Assembly: GCA_037176905.1 (NCBI GenBank)
Contig: JBBBWG010029421.1
Span: 74,901-130,072 of the forward strand
Direction: 5' to 3'
DNA from: Azolla pinnata
Lineage: Eukaryota; Streptophyta; Polypodiopsida; Salviniales; Salviniaceae
DNA: 55,172 bases
The number at the start of each line of letters is the position of its first letter. The first letter of the stretch is position 1. The position numbers and the translations under genes are program-made. The notes beneath the pieces are model-generated. The model was given only the letters and a program-made list of their open reading frames with translations. It was not told where the DNA came from and did not search any database. This document shows, one piece after another, positions 38,327 through 50,200 of the stretch.

Positions 38327-38420
38327 TTAACACATGCCTCCAGATCCGCCTATTGATCTCGCTCATGTTCTGAAGGGATGAAGCTGAAGGTGGCAAAGTG
38401 GACATGGCCAGAGCTACCAT
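32377..38420 (-). CDS. Medium-chain dehydrogenase/reductase, quinone oxidoreductase / VAT-1-like
   Basis: Probable NAD(P)H-dependent oxidoreductase of the MDR superfamily, 375 aa, cytosolic by appearance; the substrate is not predictable. Exons: 38332-38420, 38115-38151, 36783-36861, 36289-36350, 36025-36201, 35060-35218, 33466-33584, 32661-32877, 32377-32565 (1128 nt, frame intact). The N-terminal GroES-like domain has LPAPGLGEVRVAVKAIGLNF, then GLEFSGLIEAVGDGV. The Rossmann part has SAAGGCGSIALG (172-183), the AAGG.G nucleotide-binding signature. The C-terminal half has VLDAIQGDYFYPGYEML, GGRYVVYGAASM, SPNWLALAWKYLRRP and ENADAALRSLQSGLTVGKVV, matching VAT-1/zinc-type dehydrogenase relatives well known in bacteria. 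Catalytic-zinc residues of true alcohol dehydrogenases are not apparent. The start Met (38420) is the first in frame; MSEINRRIWRHV (residue 19) is an alternative. Confidence 0.9.
33674..34142. repeat. 233-bp tandem duplication in a dehydrogenase intron
   Basis: Copies begin ATCAAATTGCAT at 33674 and 33907 and end GTAATCCATAC or ATAATCCATAC. They differ by scattered substitutions and small indels. Both lie in intron 6 (33585-35059) of the oxidoreductase gene. Confidence 0.92.
38289..38322. repeat. (GT)17 microsatellite next to a 5' splice site
   Basis: Read (CA)n on the gene strand, it starts about 10 nt inside dehydrogenase intron 1, whose donor is GTTAAATC (exon 1 ends at 38332). Confidence 0.95.
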
Positions 38421-40256
38421 TGATGCATAAACGGAAGTGCCTCAGCCTCTATCTTCCAATCCATGCCCTTCTCTTCAAGAATTAACCCTGAATATGTTTT
38501 GTGCTATGTACCAAAACCCGAAAGATTGTGTGTGAGTGTGTGTGTATGTCGGCGACATGGATTCGCGGGGGAGAATCATTGAAAGCCTCGTGCATTATCT
38601 CCGACGAGGAGCAAAAGATCGAGCGTAACAAAGAATTTGCGTGATCAGAAACAAAGGCAAACATCACCCCTCAAGCGATCGCATCGAGTAGAATGTCGAG
38701 CGTAACGCTACTTACAAATGATCGGAAGCAAAGACAATGTTGGTTGCATGATTGGAAACAAACACATGTCAGATCTTTGTGTGCGTAAGGTGGGTTGGAG
38801 AGGCGTATTGTATGAAATCGGCTTGATATAAGATGATTTGAGAGAGTAATTGCATATAAGGATGAGGATTAAGAAGTTTTTCGAACTGATCTCATGAGAC
38901 TTGCAGCATATAACATACTCAACATTACGAATCTGATCTCTCGAAATATAGAGTTGTGTAGACTTGTCATGTTTATGTTGGGATTGTTATCCCAGGTCTT
39001 TTATTCATAATGAAAGTTTTGTTTAGAAAAAATATTATGAATCAGATACAATAATATATTAATCCCCAAAGAAGATAATGGAATGAATGCTCGCTAGCTA
39101 AACGAGATCATGAATTACTCGAACCCACGATCGTTAAATATTCACACATTAACGCTTGAGCCAACTCCAAAACATGACGATAATCGATCGATTCACTGAT
39201 TTCGAAACCCTGCACTTCCGGTCTACAACGGACTAGATTGTTGTTACCTATAATGAGGCTAATACAAATAGAACAAGTTTTTTCCAAATGGGGAATATCA
39301 AGCATCATTGCCTAATCATGGATAATGGAAGCTTGGTAGGAATCGATTATAAACCTACATGGGTTTTCGGAATATATTTTAACAAATACATCACTTTGTC
39401 GACTTACATGTAGCCCTCAAGAATGAAATTACAATCAAACACAGCATTTTTCATGAGAGAGGTTTGCTTGTATGAAGGAGCACTTTAGAAGTTGATTATG
39501 TCAACTGTAACCTTGAGCATGGAATACACAATAACAGACTTCTTCAGTATTAGTATGAGGATGATACCATTTCCCAACAACAGCTTCAGCATATGACAAG
39601 GCAATACAAGCACAAACAAACACGACCATTTCCCGATAGCAATGGAGCCCAACACAGCTTCACTGTTGCAAGACAAACACAAGCATGGACTTCCATAGAT
39701 GAATAAGTTTCCAATTGGTACCCAAACTTTCAATGTTGCATTTAGGTTGATACAAGTGGCCTGGAACATCATCCCCTACATCTTTTGCATGATAACAATC
39801 CATGACTCAAGCTTCACAAAAAAGCCATTATCGAAATTCACACAAACAACTCGCTTTGTTAAAACGAATGGATGTTTTTCAAAAACAGTTCAGAGTGAAG
39901 CTACCTTAGAACCCTCGAGCCAAAAATCGGCTTTCATTTTAAGTAAATGAAAGCAGTAAGAGAAAAGCTCAAATAGATGACTGAATCGGAATATCTGATT
40001 CATCCTTTTGCATTCCAAAGGAATGACGGAGCTTTTGCTTCAATCTCGAAGTACAATACACTTTACAAAAAATATCATTCCTTCTATGCATACCAAATCC
40101 TATGCACATACAAAATGATGCTCACCACAATGTATTTACAGAATAATCCCAGCATAGCTAAGATGATGCCAAAATCAAGGCACTCCAAAATATGAAGTAC
40201 AGCTTCTAATTTGTGCAGTATCCAATACCACCAATTGATGAACACTTCCAAGCCCT
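38421..40256. other. Intergenic spacer between the dehydrogenase 5' end and the INO80D-like 3' end
   Basis: No gene recognised. The first 300 bases, with a short GT-rich patch (38527-38545), are probably the promoter and leader of the dehydrogenase gene. The remainder is AT-rich unique sequence, probably including the 3' UTR of the INO80D-like gene. Overlapping small frames near 39485-39950 show no family signal. Confidence 0.6.
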
Positions 40257-42244
40257 CTAATCGATCTTCATGCATGAGGGAGGAGTGGTGCCACTATTAC
40301 CATCTTTGACAGAAGGTATGGATCCTGACGCATGCTTCAGGGCAGATTCTCTTGCAGCTCTACGTTTGGCTTGAATGAGGCGCACATATTCTGCAATGAC
40401 TAGATGTAGTTTGGGCCGTGCCATCTTTGCAGTGGCTGTAGAAACATTACTATTAGTTTTTCTCACTCCCCGTGTTAGCTGCTTTTGTATGTGAGCTGGA
40501 CAATACAAAGGGACCAGGGACCTTAGTACTGGCTTCCCACAAGTCAGGGTCCCACTCTGTCCACTGCATGCACAAAAGATTTAGGACTTTTAACAGAAGG
40601 AAACAAAGAAAACACAATTCATTTGTTCAGCTAAAGGGGATGCCACATGTATAATGGCTTCCATTCTTGTGAAAATTAACTTATAATGAAATGCACGGAG
40701 GCAAATGATTCTATTTGAAAAGCCTAAGCTGACTTCAATGCAAATGGACAGTAGAGATTCATTGTTAAAAACACAAGGCTTAACCGACAGCATTCAGAAA
40801 TAAGATATTTTTCTTTCTAACAAACTAACCTAAGCCATACGTAACAAGGACAACAAATTGCAAAACATACAACCTATTCAGTATCTTCCGACTGGAATGC
40901 TACTTAGTCCTGGTTAAACCAAACGTTCTAAAACCAATACAGCCCAAAGTGAAGGCGACATTGAGAAGAAATTTCCTTGTGCCGTCTCTTCTAAAAAATA
41001 TACATGATGTTCCAACTTGATCAATCAATAAAATGTAACCTGAATCAAATGCAACATGGAGAGAAATGGCATGATCTCAAATGCAGCACAAGAAAGATGT
41101 CTCTATGACACAATTTTATACAGACTTATTCTTCAGTGGTTAATATTCCAAAAGTTTAGCCTAAATAAAATTCAAGTTCGAAAAAGATAAACTGAACCCA
41201 AGGTTGCCATTGGTAAATAGTTCGAAAAAGATAAACAGAAGCCAAGTCTTACATCAAGAAGAATTCCTGAAGTCTAAATAATCTTAAGCCTCAATTCTAT
41301 ATGGACATCAAATGGTTCAACAACAAATCACGAAAATGGAAACAGGGCTACAAGGCAGTCCTCGAACAAATAGAAAAACCAGCATATGTTCATGCAATGC
41401 AAAAAGGGCATGAGATCATGGGTACACACCTTCGAGTCACAAAGCTACAAGGCCGGTACAGTTGTTGTCGGGGATCCAAGAGGATATGCGAGAAGCAATA
41501 TGAAGCAAGACCCATTGGCTTGGATTTACATCCTTGATTCGAGCATCGATTGTTTTCACCTGTACTCTTCCTCTCTGGTGCAAGGGGCTCCCTCGTCATC
41601 CCTCCTACTATGCCACCATTTTTCACAAGAGCCTCATTTCCTTTCATCAGCACATTCTCATTCCCATTCGCACACATTTCCTTAACCACACTGTCATTAC
41701 CTCTCGCATGCTTCTCGTTTCCATCTGCTGCTGCTACTACCACTACTTCTACCTCCATCTTGGCATCCTTCTCACCATTCTCGAGCATCCCCTTCTCCTT
41801 CTCGGACTCAGCCTCATCCCTCCACCCTCCCCTCCCATGCTTGATGTAGAAAACTCTGTACTTCGACCTAAGCTCTTCGAGCAGACCCCAGTACTGCAGG
41901 CGGTAGAGCTTCATGAGCTGCTTCACTCTGCGATTCCTTCGCCGGACCACTTCCTGCTGCGTCAGGGCCGCCGATTTCTTGAGCACTTCGTCCTCGACAG
42001 CACCGTCGATGGCGAGATCGCAGATTTCAGAGTCGTTGTCCGATCCCGCTTCCACATCACGCTTCGCTTCTGCGTCGCTATTGTTGTTGCCATTGTTGTT
42101 CTTGTTGCCGTTGACGTTGCTGTTGTTGCTGCCGATGTTGCTGTTGCCGATGTTGTTGCCGATGTTGCTGCCGATGTTGGTGGTGGTGGTGGTGATGGCG
42201 TTGTTAGAAGCGGCAGCAGCAGCAGCGGTGTTGCAGCCAGGCAT
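40257..42244 (-). CDS. INO80 complex subunit D-like / KANL2-type C3HC3H zinc-finger protein
   Basis: Two exons, 41430-42244 and 40257-40563, together 1122 nt encoding 373 aa. A low-complexity Ala, Thr and Asn/Gly N terminus (residues 5-57) is followed by RRRNRRVKQLMKLYRLQYWG and LLEELRSKYR (101-130), the basic/helical block conserved in plant INO80D-like proteins. The zinc-binding pair is C234, C239, C250, H253 and then C266, C280, C293, H296, interrupted exactly by the intron (R271/S272). The C-terminal tail is basic. In animals this domain occurs in INO80D and in KANSL2 of the NSL acetyltransferase complex, so a nuclear chromatin role is inferred; the plant function is not shown by sequence. 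Asn/Ala codon runs make residues 10-55 prone to length polymorphism. A telo box and a GAA minisatellite lie upstream. Confidence 0.88.
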
Positions 42245-42458
42245 GGCATCAGAAGAAGCGGAAGCGGAGGGGGGAAACGAGAGGAAGTCTGTTGCTGTTG
42301 CCGGTTACTGCTGCGGTTCCGGTTCCCGACTGTAGAGGGTGCGGCTGTAGCTGAGAAGATGGGGGGAGAGAATCAGGAAGGGAGCTTCCGCGCCATGGCT
42401 CCCTTCTGCGAGCTCCTGCAGAAACCCTGATTCCTGCGCTACAGCGTGTGTCTGTGTA

Positions 42459-42467
42459 AAACCCTAA
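42459..42467 (+). promoter_or_regulatory. Telo box (AAACCCTAA) upstream of the INO80D-like gene
   Basis: An exact AAACCCTAA lies 215 bp upstream of the ATG at 42244. Telo boxes are common near transcription starts of plant translation and cell-cycle genes. A single 9-bp match can also arise by chance. Confidence 0.45.
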
Positions 42468-42470
42468 AAC

Positions 42471-42930
42471 CAGAAGAAGAAGAAGAATGGTCTAGAAGAA
42501 GAAGAAGAAGAAGAAGAAGAAGAAGAAGAAATTCTGAACCAGAAAAAAGAAGAAGAAGAAGAAGAGAAGAAATTCTGAACTAGAAAAAGAAGAAAAAGAA
42601 GAAGAAGAAGAGAAGAAATTCTGAACCAGAAAAAGAAGAANNNNNNNNNNNNNNNNNNNNNNNNNNNNNNNNNNNNNNNNNNNNNNNNNNNNNNNNNNNN
42701 NNNNNNNNNNNNNNNNNNNNNNNNNNNNNNNNNNNNNNNNGAGAAGAAATTCTGAACTAGAAAAAGAAGAAAAAGAAGAAGAAGAAGAGAAGAAATTCTG
42801 AACCAGAAAAAGAAGAAAAAGAAAAAGAAGAAGAGAAGAAATTCTGAACCAGAAAAAGAAGAAAAAGAAGAAGAAGAAGAAGAAGAAGAAGAGAAGAAAT
42901 TCTGAACCAGAAGAAGAAGAAGAAGAAGAA
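42471..42930. repeat. GAA-rich minisatellite interrupted by an assembly gap
   Basis: Units of roughly 40-60 bp carry a constant core GAAGAAATTCTGAACCAGAA (C/T at one site) followed by a variable (GAA)n/(AAAGAA)n stretch. Copies start near 42527, 42566, 42611, 42746, 42791, 42837 and 42894. The N run at 42641-42740 sits inside the array, so the true copy number is unknown. Confidence 0.93.
42641..42740. other. Assembly gap (100 N)
   Basis: Exactly 100 undetermined bases, the usual placeholder for a gap of unknown size, within the GAA minisatellite. Confidence 0.99.
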
Positions 42931-44206
42931 ATAGTCGGCCTTTGGTTTACCCGCAACAAAACAGCTGATAGCTCAAGCATTGGCAGTTGGTTTTTTTTTT
43001 GTTGTGGGATGTGTTTGTCTTAATATCAGGTTTACATATTAATATGCAGAAGTCATTGTTGATCAGATGCATCAAACAAGATCTGGTTAATCTTGGTTGG
43101 AGTGGCCGACTGTTAGATGAAGGACAAGGTTTGTCGGCATTTGGGTTAGCTGATTGGTGAAGATGTTGGTGCAAGCAATTATGATTATAATGATTTTATG
43201 CTTTTTGTCTTTGTTGACTTGGATAAAGAAATCACTTGATCTATTGGCTCGTGCTCTCGTATGTAAATTATCAAAGAAAGAGTCTAACATTGGTATCAAT
43301 TGGGTTTCATGGCTTCATATATGTACCTTGAAACATTTAGGAAGAGACGGTTTACTAAATTTGAAAGTTCATACAATTGCTGAAAGGTTTAGCCACTTGA
43401 AATAGATGTGTCCCCACACAATCAAACAAAGGCAAATCCCCCACACTCAGATCATGTTCACGATATCAGACTCCTAAAACATGTTAGCTATCCAATTGTT
43501 GAACTTAACCCTACAATTCATTCCACATCCTTTGACTTCAATAGTTGTGAAATTAACAGCCTACGGTTCCTTAATACTCGGAAGCCTCAAAATCATCGTA
43601 ATCTTCCACATCCAATAAGCAACCATTTCGACAACTTTGTCAAATCAATTACAACGAACTATTTACTCACTCACCACTGATGCATGAGCTACGGTGCAGT
43701 AACCATCTCCAACCATCCTCAAAAATATATGTAAAGCTTTGCTCGCAAAATCTTGGAGAGTTTTTATCAGAGAGATGATTTGTCTAACTGCAGATTTTGG
43801 TGGTCACAAGCAAACCAAAACATCCAGCAAATTAGAAAACAAAATGAATGTGTACAATGGAGAGCATTGAGAACATAAGAATTCTCATCATATGTACCAA
43901 AGATGGGGGGGTTCCCGGAATGCAGACTGCCTGTAAAATAAAGAGAAGATCTCTCTTTGATACAAGAGCTTTGGACTCCTTCAATTCGTGTTCGCCAGTA
44001 TAAACCTTGGTTCCAGTCTGGGTACCAGTTTTCTTTTCTGTGCAATGCAAATCTGCGAGATCACATTCTACATTGAGCTTCCCCCTTTTGGAGATCCTGT
44101 AAGATATGATATCTGAGGCTTCGTTGTTTGAAAGACAGCCTTAGCTACCAGTGGATTGCATGCTTTCACGAAATTCAGCTCAAAAACTGTTTTATTTCCA
44201 AATTTC
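42931..44206. other. Spacer between the GAA minisatellite and the ORC3 stop
   Basis: No gene recognised. The small frames at 43154-43680 have no convincing similarity. The right end is expected to contain the ORC3 3' UTR. Confidence 0.55.
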
Positions 44207-47200
44207 TCACAGCGCGAGTTGAACAAAATCCGGCCGCTTCTTACTTGGCATATGAAATAGACCCACTAATTGAAGCTCTGATGCTGCCTTGCAAAACCGT
44301 GCTCTATCAGTATTATATCAAGGAATCCATTTCTTTTTCACAAACTAAGGGCCGTGGACACCATTTATTAGTAACAAAAACAAACAGTAGCAGATTCAGG
44401 TAAAAACTGGGGAAATTTGAGGATACTGGAGCAATGCTTGGTCTGCTTTTTGAATAACCTTTCTTGGGCTTTTCTGGCTCTTCTTTTTCCCTCCCTCCTC
44501 AATTATGGGAGTATCTACAACAGCAGAGAATGATTGATAAACCTCGAACAAGTTGACTTGATCGCCATGGGTTTGTGCAAGGCGAAACCTGTCCATAATA
44601 ACACAGGTATTGCATTTCAATATTACCACACCTCCATTTAGTGTCAGTATGGATAGAAATTATTACTATATGCAAATATAGCTCTCAAAACAATTTCTAT
44701 AAAATTCTAGTCAAACAGGTGGGTAAGGTCGGGTGATAGTCATTGCATTTCCCTCATAAAAATGGAGCATTATCGTAAGAAAAGTATCCATCACCAGGTT
44801 ATGCACACTCCAGCGAATATTCATCTAAATGAAATATCCACAGTTCTAGTCATTTTTAATGGGAAATTACTATCGAAAACCTGTAGGTGATGAAGCCAAG
44901 CTCATGATTGACATACAACACAGCCACACATTTACTATTAGAGATTTATGGAATCTGGTAAAGCTCCCCAGAGTTTGAAGTTACTTACAAAATGGAACTA
45001 TCATTCATGGAATCAGATAGATTCCCATCGTTGGTACCGCAACAATTACACTGTAAAGTTATCTGAGGATACTGAACATCTCTCTGAATCACCTTTCGAG
45101 GATCCCCAATCAATGTCTGAAAGTAAAACGCAGGTGATTACAAGCAGGTTGTTAGAGATTGACACAATGTTATGTAGCTGAGCAAGGAGTTTACAAGCAA
45201 GCTTGCAATGCAATAGTATATTGATACAGCGACACTTCTAGTTTTGTCTTACGAAACCTATATTGAGGGATCTCCTACCTTATGATTACTTGCTAGGATC
45301 AACCTCAGAAAGGGGGCATGTGGTTAGCCCTAGAAAGCCCCAGATTCTTAAAGGAATAACTACGACCATGAGCATAATATTTACAGATTGGATAATGCCA
45401 GATGAACTCAAAGAAGATAAGAGCTGAAACAAAGAGGAAACCACCTGGTTCAGCTAGCGCACATACCTGTCTTATGTTTCCAACATTCTTAAAGCACATG
45501 ATTTCACTGAATGGCAAGGACTCCAGAGGTATTAGACATTCTCTGTACAAACAGACCTTTTGTATAGTCAGCAGGAAGAGCACCTTATACGTATTGTATA
45601 AGACTGTGGCTTAGAAACAAGGTCATCCATTGCATGCATGATGTTCATCCAATTGCAGGGTACATAAAATCCATGTTACTAAATTCAAATTTTATAAGTT
45701 GACACAAAATGAACTACTCACAGATTTCGAAATGATGATTGCCCTACTGAAATCTTACAATTTCTACCTTTCAACAATAAAATGGAACACACTCTGACCA
45801 TTTCTTAAGCAAAACATTATGTATTTTTAATAAATATTTATTAAATCGAACTGCCCTAAGAGTAAAGATGATCAAATAAGAATGCAGCGTAATTACAGTA
45901 ATCAATTTCCTGATAAGTATGCATTCTTCTTTAGACCATAAATGTATTAGTTATTAAATAAGCACCTGTTTAATATCGGAATCGTTCACATGGACAGACA
46001 GGTTATAGGCTATGAAACTAACTGGCTACAGAAAAAAGCAAAGGACATTAGCAATGAAAGAATATTTACTTCATCATCTTTTCCACGAAGTTTGCCAGCA
46101 TTTTGCCTATTAATTTAGAATTCTGCTTCTTCAACATTGCAGGACTTCCACCAGCTCTGAAAGTAACATTCAACAGTTAAATACTTGTATTATATTTCAT
46201 GTAATTGTGGCTTAATAGCAGCACTCTGGAAACTCAAATAATACCTTATCACCACAGCTTCATGGCCTATGGTTGACATTAGTTGAATTCCCCTGCTAGC
46301 ATTTGAACAATCAACAGTTGCATTCATAGTTGAGACTTCCTGTACTTTTGATCCATTGACAGCAGGGATGTCATTCAGGACAAATTTTGGTTGTTTCTCT
46401 CCAGAGGCCCCAAATAAAAGTTGTTTCCTCCTTGAAGACTTTTCAGAATCATTCAATGACTCTTCTTCTATTGACGCTTCTGACATTAGTTTCTGTAACA
46501 TATCTTGAACTTCAATCCTCCTCTGCAACGAACAAATGATTCTTGTGGGTTCCTTGTGTAACTTTCTTCATTATATTCATAGGCATATTAACAGCATTTT
46601 TCATATACACAGTGCAGCTAGAGGAGAAATATTGAATCACATTTCCATTTAATACCAACTAGCATATTCATTGAGCTGGATAAAGAGAAGCTGTATTTTA
46701 GTTACTTGGAAAGTAATTGAATTTCTAACTGATTAAAATATGGGAATTTATTAGACCCATCTAATTGAATAAATGTAACAGTCCACATTTCTCAAAAACC
46801 TGCACATGCCTGCTACTACTGCTACTAGGAAGCTAACAACATTTTGGTAGAATTATACACACACAATACTACACAGTAGACATAAGATAGCTCCACTGGA
46901 ATCAAGGAATTTGTCCTTGTTAATTATGCTCCCATTATTAGTATGAGTAGAAATTACCAATAAAGTTCAAAATATAATGTGAAACCGGATAATTTGAAAG
47001 CAGCAAGTCATGCCATGATGAAGTGGCAAGTAGCACCCTAGTACTTAATCTCGTGGAAATGCGATATCACAAATTGTAATATTTTAATCTTAAACATTAG
47101 CATCCCACCCAACCAGCTGTGTACTGTTCTAATGGCCAGTGACAACCCCAACCTTTCTAAGTCATGATTAGAATTTTGAGGTTCTCTAAGCTCCCATATG

Positions 47201-50200
47201 GATCTATTCCATCAATGGTACATAAGACTCTGCCCATCAACAAGGAATACGCCAATATTGTTCCCAACATGAAGAAACAAAAAGTTAGATTAGATTACCT
47301 TAAGAACATCTCGCTAAAGTTAAATTTCTTATTTAATCAATGATTTTGTGGAACTTGCTTTCGAAAGCTCAAATTCATCATTTGTCAGCAAAACACTTTA
47401 TATGCTTTGGAACTCCATGAGATCAAAATCAAAACAAACAATACTAATTTCTTCATACAAGATCAACACTATTTCTTCCAGGGTCTTATTCCGTTAAGGT
47501 TCTTCATGTGTCTCATTTCCACACAATCAAAATAAATAGAAATTGACAATCTCAGGTCAAACCTTTGGAGTATTAGTGAATCATTCTCTGGGATCATTCC
47601 TGCTTCATTTGATTTGCAAATCTTGCTTAAACTTATATCTACCAAGGCTTTAGTATAGACATGATCCTTGAGATACAACCATTAATTCCAAAAGACTACA
47701 AAACAATCTATAGGTTGCATGAATAAACCATTCTAGAACTAAATGTAGTTTCCTTATCATTACTGGATTGCTCAAGAAATATTTTTTCCCTTCTAACAAC
47801 TACCGACCATGACTTACTTAAAAAGCATTGACAAACCAAGCGATGGGAAAAATATGTCCACTGAAGAAATGTTTGGCATTGTACGTGAGTTTATAGATAT
47901 TAGAGCAATACACCTGCAGATGCATGTTCTATACTTAGTTTCACAGACGTTGATTTCCAGACAAGCAGCTCAATGGGTTAGTAATCCCCGTCCTTGCTGC
48001 AATCCATAAGTTCTGTAAGGAGTTCATTGGGCCCCAACCAGATGGAGCTGGCCTATCACAGGACACCTTGAATATTATGCATAAGTCAAATACATATAAT
48101 CAAGCTTGTTGACTGGCTCCAGTTACAATCTAAATCCATGCCGCATCATGACAAACATATCCTTCATGCTTTCTACTGAAAATAGAGTTCATTGGCAACA
48201 AAATTATGTTTCCTTGGGCGAAAAGTGATAACTTGATTTCGTACATGACTTTCTTCAACAGGGACAAGGCTCAAGAGAAAAACAAAGGGTCATATATATT
48301 TATTATCTATCCAGGTATTGAAATTTTCCTGTCCATTGGTCCAGTACTAGGGTAAGAAGTATTACTATATCACAGATTAGCCGCACACACAATCCAACTC
48401 AAACCAAACTCAAACAAATATAGACTTATCGTTAGATTTTCATAAGATGTGCTTATCAAGGAATCAAAAAATTCTGCAGTAAAACTAACCTCAGTTGAGT
48501 GTTCTGTCCACTTCAATAATTTTGTAAGCATCTTGTGGATAACCAGCTCTGAAGCATCTCTGGCACAACAGACATACAAATCCTTCATCAATCTAAACTA
48601 AAGCTACGAACACCTCATATAGGGTAAAGTATTCTTCACCTTAATCGTTTAAGCATAGTAGCTATTGCACTATTCGGTTCAGTGTGACTCCATTGGATAA
48701 CATCACCTTTTGATGCAACGAACTCATTTGATAGTGTTTTCTCTGTCTGAATTTCAAGCATCTCAGACATAATTTTAATGGAGTCTAAGCCAAGCAATTT
48801 CCCTGCTGCAAAGAGGCACTGTGGAAGGAAGTATACAAAATCATATACACATTAGGGAACACCTTCACAATAGGGTAGTTTATTAATATCATCCACCACC
48901 ACATCACCTCTGGACAAGTCGTCCATTGACAAACATAGATATGCAACCACGGCATAATAGAATTATGGGCGAAACTTCAAGGAAGTGCAATTGAATTATA
49001 ATCTAAGAAAGCAGTTGGGAAAACAAGTAAATATATGCAGCTATCAACAATACACCCTGTCTTTCACAATACTATAAGAATACAAAAATCAACTTGTGGC
49101 CTATAAGTAGAAATTACATATCTTTCAACATAAAAAGATTCACAGGCTTTGTAAAATTAGTTAGCAGCAGAGCCCAAGTTTATGCATCAATCATATCCCT
49201 TACCTAGGCAAAGTTTGCAGTTTGCATAGAAACAACCTCAAATCTTTTTCATAAAAATAAAACTTATGAACTTGAACAAAAAAACAGTTCAGATCTTAAC
49301 CAGAAGAATTAGGGATTCACTCAACGTATATATACAAAGACTCAATGCCAATTCAAGAATCTGAAAAAGTGTTCGTAGATCATGCCATGAAATGACAAAA
49401 CAAACTTACTTGAAGAGTTGTGCTCCACTTTCTTTTCTGCACTCGCAGACTATCAAATCCTGTTACCAACTCCTTGTGAATGTCATGTTCAGCATCATAT
49501 TTCATGCTTGAATTTTCAGTAACAGAAGAATTTAATCAGCTTGATTTAGACAAGACACCATGAAAGAGAATAAAATTATCAGCTTAAGAAATAGTGTTAT
49601 GCTGAATATGTTCAACCAACACTCAAATAAGTATTCAAACAGACCGGTAAACAATATAAAGAAAGGCATACATATATATGCGCATTGACATTCACATGTT
49701 TTTGCTTAGATTGTGCTTTACTAATGATTACACATAGGATATTTTGTATGGTTTAACCAGGCAATATATACACATATTCCAGCAATAACCTTTGTATGTC
49801 TTTGCCTAGGTTGAGCATTATAAATGATTGATCACGTATGCTTTTTAATACCCAGTAAGATTGATCTGCTGCTAGATGTTACATTACCACTTGCATATGT
49901 TACGTTATCATTTGCAAACTGGATTCATTCTGTGATATGTCCAAATAAAAAGTCGTACTTGCTCTATACTGTTCAAAAAGATATAAAACTTTTGATTCTC
50001 ATACGATATAATCATACATTACTATAGGTTTTATTCATGATGTGTCCAAGATTTGGTATAACTTTCTTTCCAAGGTCTCGTTGCAGGACATTAGACAGAA
50101 AGAAATGTTCAATATGATAGATGAGAGACCATCAAAATGAAACGAATCGGAATCACTTCTCAATCTAACTGCTAAGCTTCATGATAGAGATATATGCACA

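Noticed and set aside
41534-42430. 298-codon plus-strand frame
   Set aside because: Antisense shadow of INO80D-like exon 1; its Val/Ala-rich run mirrors the Asn/Ala codon repeats.
42492-42980. 162-codon minus-strand frame with poly-Phe
   Set aside because: Translation of the GAA minisatellite across the N gap.
43285-43305. ATTGGTATCA similar to an LTR-retrotransposon primer-binding site
   Set aside because: The match stops after TTGGTATCA, and no LTR or coding remnant was found next to it.
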